Shown: positions 1 to 5,723 of the stretch, piece after piece
Numbering within the stretch: position 1 is the first letter of the stretch
How the letters are laid out: each line of letters begins with the position of its first letter
Assembly (NCBI GenBank): GCA_003552565.1
Contig: PUNB01000132.1
Location: forward strand, 1 to 12,364
From: Lentisphaerota bacterium
GTDB lineage: Bacteria > Verrucomicrobiota > Lentisphaeria > Oligosphaerales > PUNB01
Reading direction: 5' to 3'
DNA length: 12,364 bases
Program-made: the position numbers and the translations under genes
Notes under the pieces: generated by a model
Databases searched by the model: none
The model's input: the letters and a program-made list of their open reading frames with translations, nothing else
Told to the model about the DNA's origin: nothing

Positions 1-270
1 ACCCCGAGGGTGAGACTTGGTTACGGGCAATACATCTGGAGCGTCCGCGTCCTCGCGGGCATTAAGGTGTTCTCGCAATGGAAAGGGCTCTTTTATGGCT
101 CGCGGGGACCTGACCACTCTTCGTGTGGCTCAGGCAAGCTGCTCGCTCTCCATTATATGGCCGCGAGGACGCGGCCGCTCCATTTTTTGTGTCTTTTTGC
201 ATGCCGCGACTTAGGCTTTGCGGAGTCGGGTGTTTTTCGTGGCTATAAAAAGACGAAGTCTCACATAAGC
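1..270 (-). repeat. Repeat cluster 1: variable hairpin segment between constant repeat ends (continues off the window)
   Basis: Read on the minus strand, 270-256 is GCTTATGTGAGACTT, the right end of the constant unit seen again at 2007-2021 and 12201-12215. Bases 18-2 are AAGTCTCACCCTCGGGG, the left end of that unit as at 12157-12173. Between them lie 237 bases unrelated to the other segments, dominated by an inverted repeat (38-62 against 157-181). This has the same order as the clusters near 2000 and 12100 but the opposite orientation. No protein-coding gene is supported here: the open frames cross the inverted repeat and resemble nothing known. The constant unit continues beyond base 1, so this copy is incomplete. 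Confidence 0.6.
38..181. repeat. Long inverted repeat, 25-bp arms with two mismatches
   Basis: The left arm is 38-62 and the right arm 157-181. The arms are reverse complements at 23 of 25 positions and share the core CCGCGTCCTCGCGG. The 94 bases between them include smaller complementary stretches. On the plus strand the right arm is followed within two bases by six T residues (183-188), so an RNA read in that direction would end like an oversized intrinsic terminator. It lies in the variable segment of repeat cluster 1, downstream of gltA. gltA is transcribed on the minus strand and reaches this hairpin in the orientation that lacks the T-run. Confidence 0.65.
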
Positions 271-364
271 ATTAAGAATTCCGCTTCACGGATTACGAAT
301 TATGACCTGCGAGCAGTGACACGACTTGTTTTGACTTGGATGACTGAACAGCGGTGCCTTTTAT
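271..364. other. Short gene-free spacer downstream of gltA
   Basis: The spacer contains two 7-bp units ending in ATTATG (292-305) that resemble the tandem repeat at 1926-1960. It also holds a weak imperfect hairpin (ATTCCG at about 279-284 against CGGATT at 289-294). I see no convincing intrinsic terminator for gltA. Confidence 0.4.
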
Positions 365-1660
365 TCATCTTAAAGAGTCGTCCACATGACAAAGCGTCGG
401 GCCGACGTATATCTGCCGCGGTCTCTGAATCTTGAAATTATCATCTTCTCGAGCTTCTTTCCATTGGGCGATCCAGCCGGGCAATCGTCCCAGGGCGAAC
501 ATGACCGTGAACATTTCCTTCGGGATCCCGATGGCCTGGTAAATTATGCCGCTGTAGAAGTCGACATTGGGATATAGGCCGCGTTCAACAAAGTAATCGT
601 CCTGCAAGGCCGCTTCTTCCAGCTCCATGGCGACATCCAGCAGCGGGTCTTGAGTGCCGGTTGCTTGTAGTACCTCCTTGCAGGCTTTTTTAATGATCTT
701 CGCCCGCGGGTCATAGCTTTTATAGACCCTGTGGCCGAAACCATACAGACGGAATTCACTGTCTTTGGATTTAGCTTTGTCGATGGTTTTACTGATATTG
801 CCGCCATCCCGCAGGATATTTTCCAGCATCTCAATCACCATTTGATTGGCGCCGCCGTGCAAGGGCCCCCAAAGCGCACAGATACCGGAGGCCACCGAGG
901 CATACAGATTCACCCGGGCGCTGCCGACGAGCCGAACAGTCGAAGTGGAACAGTTCTGTTCATGATCGGCGTGCAGAATCAGCAAGGTGTTCATTGCTTT
1001 GATAATCTCCGGTTTCATTTCATAAGGATGAATCGGAGAGCTGAACATCATATTAAGAAAGTTGGCGCAGTAGCTCAGGTCGTGACGCGGATAAACAAAA
1101 GGCTGGCCCACTGATTTTTTATAGGAAAAAGCCGCGATTGTTCGTAATTTTGAAATAAGCCGGGCCGCCGCTTTGTTGATATGCTCTTCCGGTTCATCCG
1201 GACGATGCTGACTCAGTTCCGGGTAAAAGGTGGAAAGCGACACCACCATGGCGGACAGTATGGCCATGGGATGTGCCTGTTCCGGATAATAATAAAAGAA
1301 ATGCCGCATGTCTTCATGTATTAAAGAATGCCGATTCAGGAGTGTTGACCATTCTTCTTTTTCTTCCGCGGTCGGAATGGTGCCGTTGACCAGCAAGTAG
1401 GCGACTTCGACAAAGTTAAGTTTTTCCGCCAGTTCTTCAATTGGATATCCGCGGTGACGCAGTATACCTTCTTCGCCATCCAGGTAAGTGATGCTGCTGG
1501 CGCAGGAGGCGGTGTTCACAAAGCCGTAATCCAAGGTCACGGCTCCGCTCTGGCGCCGCAACTGACTGATGTCCAGGCCGACTTCCTTTTCCGTCCCTTC
1601 TATTACAGGTATTTCGTACACATTGCCGCGAAGTTCGAGTTTGGCTTTTTCCTGGGTCAT
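365..1660 (-). CDS. gltA: Citrate synthase, type II (hexameric GltA-like)
   Basis: Condenses oxaloacetate and acetyl-CoA to citrate and CoA, the entry step of the TCA cycle, in the cytoplasm. The 431-residue protein is close to the length of E. coli GltA (427) and resembles it over its whole length, including the N-terminal domain typical of type II enzymes. The catalytic triad is visible: His268 in GPLHGGAN, His310 in GFGHRVYK and Asp367 in NVDFYSG. Other conserved blocks are GEEGILRHRGYPI (62-74), GQPFVYPR (185-192) and LHADHEQN (229-236). The ATG at 1660 is preceded by an AAGGAA ribosome binding site (1671-1676). Type II enzymes are often inhibited by NADH, but that cannot be judged here. 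The gene stands alone between two repeat-bearing spacers. I see no truncation or missing residue. Confidence 0.97.
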   Translation of the reverse strand: MTQEKAKLELRGNVYEIPVIEGTEKEVGLDISQLRRQSGAVTLDYGFVNTASCASSITYLDGEEGILRHRGYPIEELAEKLNFVEVAYLLVNGTIPTAEEKEEWSTLLNRHSLIHEDMRHFFYYYPEQAHPMAILSAMVVSLSTFYPELSQHRPDEPEEHINKAAARLISKLRTIAAFSYKKSVGQPFVYPRHDLSYCANFLNMMFSSPIHPYEMKPEIIKAMNTLLILHADHEQNCSTSTVRLVGSARVNLYASVASGICALWGPLHGGANQMVIEMLENILRDGGNISKTIDKAKSKDSEFRLYGFGHRVYKSYDPRAKIIKKACKEVLQATGTQDPLLDVAMELEEAALQDDYFVERGLYPNVDFYSGIIYQAIGIPKEMFTVMFALGRLPGWIAQWKEAREDDNFKIQRPRQIYVGPTLCHVDDSLR

Positions 1661-1925
1661 AAATTCTTAGTTCCTTGCTGGATTATGATTAATTTGTCTG
1701 AGAGTTCTTTAACCTGATTAATTCATGCGAATTCGGCCATGAGTTATTATATATTCATATTCAACACGATAGCATGTTTGCCATGAAAAGTAAACAACTA
1801 ACACAAAGAAATAAATTAATCTATCAGTAGAATTTTACAAGCGCGGTCGGTTAATTCAGGGCGCGGCTTGGATGAGACACGGTTCGACGTTCATCGTGCT
1901 TTGTTCGTCGTTCTTCGTCCGCAGC
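1661..1925. other. Upstream region of gltA, no gene seen
   Basis: This AT-rich stretch should contain the gltA promoter on the minus strand. The best -10 candidate is TATAAT, read on the minus strand at 1751-1746, about 86 bases before the gltA start. No good -35 lies at the usual spacing, so the assignment is weak. From about 1860 the base composition rises in GC and the sequence resembles the edge of the repeat cluster that follows. Confidence 0.35.
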
Positions 1926-1960
1926 ATTACAGATTACAGATTACGCATTACAAATTATGT
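1926..1960. repeat. 7-bp tandem repeat, about five units
   Basis: Five successive units begin at 1926, 1933, 1940, 1947 and 1954: ATTACAG, ATTACAG, ATTACGC, ATTACAA and ATTATGT. Two similar units occur at 292-305 beside repeat cluster 1. They lie in non-coding DNA just before repeat cluster 2. Confidence 0.7.
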
Positions 1961-1978
1961 TGTCCATCGATGTTTTTG

Positions 1979-2021
1979 ACTCGGGGTATTAGGCGCATAG
2001 CGCCCGGCTTATGTGAGACTT
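1979..2021 (+). repeat. Constant repeat unit, left-truncated copy (cluster 2)
   Basis: This copy retains CTCGGGGTAT, the small hairpin GGCGC-ATA-GCGCC (1992-2004) and the right end GCTTATGTGAGACTT (2007-2021). The left end AAGTCTCACC is missing or replaced. It matches the complete copy at 12157-12215, but the hairpin loop differs (ATA instead of ATT). Confidence 0.65.
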
Positions 2022-2137
2022 CGTGGTTTCAGGTGTCAGGCCGGACGTTAACCTTGTCCCGAACCTAATTCCAAAGTCCAAAAAACACTGGACAAGGTGC
2101 GAGACAAGGTGCGAGACAAGGTTTTATATGCCGCAAC
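2022..2137 (+). repeat. Variable segment of cluster 2: hairpin with a 12-bp duplication in its 3' arm
   Basis: The segment lies between GTGAGACTT (2013-2021) and AAGTCTC (2138-2144). It opens with CGTGGTTTCAGGTGTCAGG, related to the start of the segment at 12216. ACCTTGTCCCGAACCT (2051-2066) is complementary at 14 of 16 positions to 2095-2110 and, equally, to 2107-2122, because the 3' arm carries the 12-bp unit AAGGTGCGAGAC twice (2094-2105 and 2106-2117). A T-run follows at 2122-2125. The loop sequence between the arms is nearly identical to that of 12099-12125. Confidence 0.65.
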
Positions 2138-2190
2138 AAGTCTCTCCCTCGGGGTATCCGGCGCACCGCGCCGGCGGCGGGGCTTGTATG
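2138..2190 (+). repeat. Constant repeat unit, variant right end (cluster 2)
   Basis: The 53 bases match 12295-12347 with three mismatches by eye. They contain the 7-bp stem CCGGCGC-ACC-GCGCCGG. The right end reads GGGCTTGTATG instead of GCTTATGTGAGACTT, which defines a second subtype of the unit. It ends 15 bases from the lipA stop codon, so lipA transcripts on the minus strand run into this hairpin and the next. Confidence 0.7.
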
Positions 2191-2205
2191 AAACTCAATT
2201 TACCG

Positions 2206-3108
2206 TCAGACTTGATCCGCCATGTAAGAACTGCGGGCGAGGGGAGCGCTTTCCACATACGCGAATCCGTATTCCTCCTCGGCGGTTTGTTTCCACCAAG
2301 TGAATTTTTCCGGAGTGATGAACTCCACCACCTCAGCACACTGTCGATGGGGCTGAAGATACTGGCCTATGGTAAGCCGGGTGACACCGGCGTCGCTTAA
2401 ATCCCGCAGAAGCTCCCGGACATCTTCTTCGCTTTCCCCAAGCCCGAGCATAAAGCCGGATTTAACAATAGTTCCGGCTTTCTTGATTTCCGCGGCCCGA
2501 CGCAACACTGCCAGGCTGCGCTCGTAAGAGGCCTGTGGGTCTCTAAGCTTGCCGGTTAACCGACGGCAGGTTTCAATATTGTGGTTGAAAACATCGGGTC
2601 CGGCCTGCAGAACTTTTCGCAGACTCTTTTCATCCCCTTGGAAATCGGGAGTCAGAACTTCTATTCCAGCGTTCGGCGTTTTACGGCGCAAGGTATTTAT
2701 GACCCTCGCGAAATGTGCCGCCCCGCCGTCTGCCAGGTCATCTCGAGTGACGCTGGTGAGGACAATGTAACGCAGTCCCAAAGATAAAGCCGCTTCGCTG
2801 ATTCTGTCTCCTTCATCCTTGTCTATAGGAGTCGGATTGCGGTTTTCAACAGCGCAGAAAAGACAGTTGCGAGTGCAGTTTTCGCCCATGATCATGAAAG
2901 TGGCGGTGCCTCTTCCCCAGCATTCTCCGAGGTTCGGGCAGCGGGCGCTTTCACAGACCGTGTTTAAATGAAATTTTCGCAGCAAGCCTCTGACTTCTTC
3001 ACGGCGCGGTTCGCCGCCGTAGGTGGAACGAATCCAGGAAGGAAGCCGTCGTTTCGGCGGCGGTATCTGATGGTTTTTTACATCGTGGCTGCTGATGTGA
3101 TTGTTCAT
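2206..3108 (-). CDS. lipA: Lipoyl synthase (radical SAM)
   Basis: Inserts two sulfur atoms into protein-bound octanoyl groups, giving the lipoyl cofactor of pyruvate and 2-oxoglutarate dehydrogenases and of the glycine cleavage system. Both iron-sulfur clusters are recognisable: the LipA-specific CX4CX5C (Cys52, Cys57, Cys63 in CESARCPNLGEC) and the radical-SAM CX3CX2C (Cys78, Cys82, Cys85 in CTRNCLFC). The conserved C-terminal RSSY (about 292-295) is present. I chose the ATG at 3108 (300 residues) over an in-frame TTG at 3114 because AAAAGG (3121-3116 on the minus strand) sits seven bases before the ATG and too close to the TTG. The gene follows the UbiA-family gene by 26 bases, so the two are probably cotranscribed. 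No lipB or other lipoylation gene is in the window. Confidence 0.96.
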   Translation of the reverse strand: MNNHISSHDVKNHQIPPPKRRLPSWIRSTYGGEPRREEVRGLLRKFHLNTVCESARCPNLGECWGRGTATFMIMGENCTRNCLFCAVENRNPTPIDKDEGDRISEAALSLGLRYIVLTSVTRDDLADGGAAHFARVINTLRRKTPNAGIEVLTPDFQGDEKSLRKVLQAGPDVFNHNIETCRRLTGKLRDPQASYERSLAVLRRAAEIKKAGTIVKSGFMLGLGESEEDVRELLRDLSDAGVTRLTIGQYLQPHRQCAEVVEFITPEKFTWWKQTAEEEYGFAYVESAPLARSSYMADQV

Positions 3109-3134
3109 ATTCAAACCTTTTAATCGCGAAAAAT

Positions 3135-4067
3135 CTAGCTGCTGTAAAAATATCGTTTTAAGTGATTTGACAGCGGCAGCAGCAGAATTAACATGACCCC
3201 TCCAGTCGCTGTCCCTGACAGCCCTCCGAATACGGAAATCAGAGCGGCCTGCAGCGGAATCAGAGCGCGCAGCGAACTTCCGATCAGACGCCGGAGGACG
3301 CGCGGGGGTTGAACGGCTGCCTGCACATACTGCTCAACGCCTTGGTACAGCATGAAGGTCAAAACCGTCAATAATATCACGATTCCAGCCGCTGTGCCGG
3401 CGATATGGGAGCCGAACAAAGATCCGCTGATGACGGATGCAAGTATCAGCACAGCCACATAACCGGGGAGCAGCAGAACCTTCCGGCCGAGTCGACGCGC
3501 TTGTTTTTCACCCCGCGCCAGCAAGGTTACCAGCAGAACATAACCGGTCATTCCGCCGGCCGCGGTGAGAGTCGGCCCTGACAGCAGTGTCTCCGGCGCT
3601 TGGGCCGTCACTCCAAGGAGTACCGCTCCGCCGCGGCACAATCCCATGTTGAACGGCCCCAGCATAGCGTGGTGTTTGGAAAAACGATCATAAGTTACCG
3701 CCAGTGCCAGAAGTATAAGCGCGGCGACGAAAACGGCACCGGATATCAGCCATGCTATGAGCAGGGCAAAAGCGCTTAAAATCAGCGCCGCCACATAGGC
3801 CTGGTCCAGGGTGATCTCTCCGGACACCAGTGGACGATCCCGGCAGCCGGCCCGCCAGTCTTGGGTCAGGTCAAAACAGTCATTTAGAATCATGCCTGCC
3901 CAGTATATGGCCATGACAATTACTAAAGTAATAGGAACCCGCCCCCACAGCATGGTTCCTCCAGTGGCGGCCGCCGCCGCGAAAAAGCCCAGCAGCGGGT
4001 CGCCGGGTACTGTCATTAAATTTGGCAGACGCACCAAGCGCGCCCATGAAGCTGATTTCGCCTGCAT
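3135..4067 (-). CDS. UbiA-family membrane prenyltransferase-like protein, EboC-like
   Basis: A polytopic inner-membrane protein of 310 residues with about eight or nine hydrophobic segments. The first UbiA aspartate motif is intact: NDCFDLTQD (62-70) followed by RDRPLVSGEI (76-85). UbiA enzymes use it to bind the magnesium-diphosphate of a prenyl donor. The second motif is unusual: YDRFSK (126-131) has Asp then Lys where the standard motif is DxxxD, followed by NMGLCRGG (140-147). From memory, that Cys-Arg block is typical of EboC-type UbiA proteins rather than UbiA, MenA or the heme O and chlorophyll synthases. The substrate cannot be named. The ATG at 4067 has a strong GGGAGG site (4082-4077, minus strand) nine bases upstream. 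lipA follows closely, and no other ebo gene is recognisable in the window. Confidence 0.8.
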   Translation of the reverse strand: MQAKSASWARLVRLPNLMTVPGDPLLGFFAAAAATGGTMLWGRVPITLVIVMAIYWAGMILNDCFDLTQDWRAGCRDRPLVSGEITLDQAYVAALILSAFALLIAWLISGAVFVAALILLALAVTYDRFSKHHAMLGPFNMGLCRGGAVLLGVTAQAPETLLSGPTLTAAGGMTGYVLLVTLLARGEKQARRLGRKVLLLPGYVAVLILASVISGSLFGSHIAGTAAGIVILLTVLTFMLYQGVEQYVQAAVQPPRVLRRLIGSSLRALIPLQAALISVFGGLSGTATGGVMLILLLPLSNHLKRYFYSS

Positions 4068-4110
4068 TGGTTATTGCCTCCCTGCCGAATGTGCATGAAT
4101 CAATAAATTA

Positions 4111-4122
4111 CCATTCGAATGG
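4111..4122. promoter_or_regulatory. Perfect 12-bp palindrome in the divergent UbiA/tRNA-Leu spacer
   Basis: CCATTCGAATGG is perfectly self-complementary. It lies 44 bases upstream of the UbiA-family start (minus strand) and about 12 bases before the -35-like element of the tRNA. It could be an operator for either direction or chance. No regulator is assigned. Confidence 0.25.
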
Positions 4123-4133
4123 CGATTTTCCAC

Positions 4134-4161
4134 TTGAAAAAAGAAATATAGGCGTTATATG
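4134..4161 (+). promoter_or_regulatory. Probable promoter of tRNA-Leu
   Basis: TTGAAA (4134-4139) and TATATG (4156-4161) are separated by 16 bases, each matching the sigma-70-type consensus at four or more positions. Transcription would begin near 4168, about 28 bases before the mature tRNA. hemC lies 115 bases beyond the tRNA and may share the transcript, as no strong terminator is seen between them. Confidence 0.4.
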
Positions 4162-4195
4162 TAAAGCTCTTGCCTTTGATCTTATTATTTATTTC

Positions 4196-4282
4196 GCTCG
4201 GGTGGCGGAACTGGCAGACGCGCATGGTTGAGGGCCATGTGGGATAACACCCATGCGGGTTCGAGTCCCGCCCCGAGCACCA
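4196..4282 (+). tRNA. tRNA-Leu (anticodon GAG)
   Basis: The acceptor arms GCTCGGG (4196-4202) and CCCGAGC (4272-4278) pair fully. They are followed by discriminator A and an encoded CCA (4280-4282). The anticodon stem CATGG/CCATG (4223-4227 with 4235-4239) encloses the loop TTGAGGG, giving anticodon GAG at 4230-4232, which reads CUC and CUU leucine codons. A long class II variable arm and a GGTTCGAGTCC T-arm complete the fold. The length of 87 bases is normal for tRNA-Leu. Confidence 0.96.
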
Positions 4283-4397
4283 CTTTTTGACCTCAAAAGT
4301 TGAAAAAGCGTGTATGCGAATTGTGTACGCGAATAGAGGTCTCCACGCAAAAAACTTTTACCCACTCCAGATCCGATAGGAAATTCTTTTTTTTAGG

Positions 4398-5318
4398 ATG
4401 TTGAGAAATAAAACTAAGCCTGATTGTCTCCGTCTGGCCACGCGCGGTTCTAAGCTGGCTTTGGCACAGGCGCGGGAGGCAATCCAACTCCTGAACCGCC
4501 TGTATCCTGAAGTGCGGATTGAGATTGTCACTGTTGCGGCCGCCGGCGATCTGGAAAAAGAGCTTCTTCCGCGAGAATTTACCGGGGACGGTCATTTCAC
4601 TCGCGCCATTGATCTGGCGGTGCTGGAGGGGAAGGCGGATTTCGCGGTTCACAGTCTCAAGGACCTGCCGGTGATTCCGATGGCGGGAATGGAAATCACG
4701 GCGGTTCTCCCGCGCAGCAGCCCGGCTGATTCTCTGTTGACGGCCAACGGTATATCTCTGGACGCAATGCCCTTCCGTTCCGTGATTGCCAGCGGTTCAC
4801 CCCGCCGGTGCGCGCAGCTGCGACGCCTGCGTCCGGACATCAATTTGCAGCCGGTGCGCGGCAATATTGACAGCCGGATGCGTCGCTTGCAAATGGGAGA
4901 GTGGGATGGATTGATCCTGGCTGAAGCGGGGTTGCGACGTTTGGGAGCGGACTGCGCAAGAGTTACTCTTGAAGAGGAATTTCTCCCCGCGGCGGGCCAG
5001 GGTGCGGTGGCTTTGGCTGCGGCAAGTGGAAACAAGCCAGTAAGCCATCTGCTGGCTGCGGTAAACGACGCGGCCACGGCCTGTGCAACCACGGCCGAGC
5101 GGGCGTTTCTGCACGGATTGGGGGCTGGCTGTCACACTCCCGCCGGGGTGCGGGTGAAGATGGAGGACGCCGGATTACTGATGGAAGGAGCCGTCTGGTC
5201 AGAGGATGGAGTTCAGGAAGTGCGGGTTCAGCACGAACAACCGGCTGACAATCCGCAGGGGGCGGGAACGACTCTGGCTGAAAAAGTCATGGCGGCGGGA
5301 GGAGATAAGATATTGTAG
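4398..5318 (+). CDS. hemC: Hydroxymethylbilane synthase (porphobilinogen deaminase)
   Basis: Joins four porphobilinogen molecules into the linear tetrapyrrole hydroxymethylbilane, a cytoplasmic step of heme, siroheme and cobalamin synthesis. The 306 residues match the family length. Visible blocks are LATRGSKLALAQA (13-25), HSLKDLP with catalytic Asp89 (85-91), ASGSPRR (131-137), RGNIDSR (154-160) and PAAGQGA (197-203). Cys245 in GAGCHTPAG should carry the dipyrromethane cofactor. The start is uncertain: the ATG at 4398 places the conserved block at the usual distance, but no clear Shine-Dalgarno sequence precedes it. The gene lies downstream of tRNA-Leu and ahead of a long non-coding leader. 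No hemD or other heme gene adjoins it. Confidence 0.95.
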   Translation: MLRNKTKPDCLRLATRGSKLALAQAREAIQLLNRLYPEVRIEIVTVAAAGDLEKELLPREFTGDGHFTRAIDLAVLEGKADFAVHSLKDLPVIPMAGMEITAVLPRSSPADSLLTANGISLDAMPFRSVIASGSPRRCAQLRRLRPDINLQPVRGNIDSRMRRLQMGEWDGLILAEAGLRRLGADCARVTLEEEFLPAAGQGAVALAAASGNKPVSHLLAAVNDAATACATTAERAFLHGLGAGCHTPAGVRVKMEDAGLLMEGAVWSEDGVQEVRVQHEQPADNPQGAGTTLAEKVMAAGGDKIL

Positions 5319-5431
5319 AGGATCTATTTCGGTGGACGATGGGAACGCGCTTCACTCGTAATCCGATATCGTCAAACCATTTCACTTTTCTTTCGTTTTC
5401 ATTTGATTTTGGGCAGGGAGATGGCGTGCAA
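5319..5431 (+). other. Gene-free spacer after hemC
   Basis: I see only a weak inverted repeat (GACGAT at 5335-5340 with ATCGTC at 5368-5373) and pyrimidine-rich sequence around 5380-5410. I see no convincing intrinsic terminator for hemC. A promoter and a structured leader RNA follow immediately. Confidence 0.35.
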
Positions 5432-5460
5432 TTGGCAGAATGATCCCGTGTCGGGATTAT
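5432..5460 (+). promoter_or_regulatory. Probable promoter of the structured leader, with a dyad in its spacer
   Basis: TTGGCA (5432-5437) matches the -35 consensus at five of six positions and GATTAT (5455-5460) the -10 at four of six. The spacer is the ideal 17 bases. A perfect dyad, ATCCCG-TGT-CGGGAT (5443-5457), fills the space between the two elements and enters the -10, an arrangement expected of a repressor operator. Transcription would begin near 5467-5468, where the foldable RNA starts. Confidence 0.5.
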
Positions 5461-5467
5461 TCGGTTC

Positions 5468-5683
5468 GTGGAGACCGATAAAGATTGTGGTTTAAACTTA
5501 ACCAGGTAAGGGTGAGACGACGGGTGGGATGAAGAGAAAGCTGAAGTGTTAACATGAGAGGCGTGAAGACCATGACGCTTAATCCCGAACTTAATCGAAC
5601 ACTTGAGCCCACTCTTAGTTGGTTACGCCTAAACCACCTGCTTCGTCGGTATTGGGTATGAAAGACGACCACAATGTCCCCAC
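5468..5683 (+). ncRNA. Candidate structured leader or small RNA with two alternative folds
   Basis: In fold 1 a long irregular hairpin is collinear over about 177 bases: 5474-5478/5646-5650, 5487-5494/5630-5637, 5499-5504/5620-5625, 5507-5514/5610-5617, 5544-5550/5598-5604 and 5559-5564/5575-5580. A 25-base bulge lies on the 5' side (5515-5539). Its size and shape recall 6S RNA, but no sequence signature confirms that. In fold 2, 5484-5491 pairs perfectly with 5668-5675, and directly beside it 5468-5475 pairs with 5676-5683 at seven of eight positions. This excludes the outer stems of fold 1. No terminator follows, so the RNA probably runs into the gene at 5724 as its leader. An antisense open frame here (5672-5457) has no recognisable protein features. 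Confidence 0.5.
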
Positions 5684-5723
5684 AAATTCTGCTGACGAGG
5701 CAAAGAAATAAAGGAAAAGTATT

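Noticed and set aside
10..435. Open frame of 141 codons at the window start
   Set aside because: It crosses a 25-bp inverted repeat and the end of gltA, has no ribosome binding site and no recognisable domain; it is repeat DNA that happens to lack stops.
2023..2400. Plus-strand open frames over repeat cluster 2 and the lipA 3' end
   Set aside because: They are built from the 12-bp duplicated hairpin arm, the constant unit and antisense lipA sequence, so the openness is a by-product.
5487..5637. 5S ribosomal RNA, RNase P RNA, tmRNA or SRP RNA
   Set aside because: A short ATCCCGAAC match recalled 5S loop C, but the remaining 5S helices and loop E are missing, and none of the signature sequences of the other RNAs is visible.
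5457..5672. Antisense open frame of 71 codons in the leader region
   Set aside because: It lies exactly over the foldable RNA, has no ribosome binding site I can defend, an odd Arg/Ser/Leu composition, and resembles no known protein.
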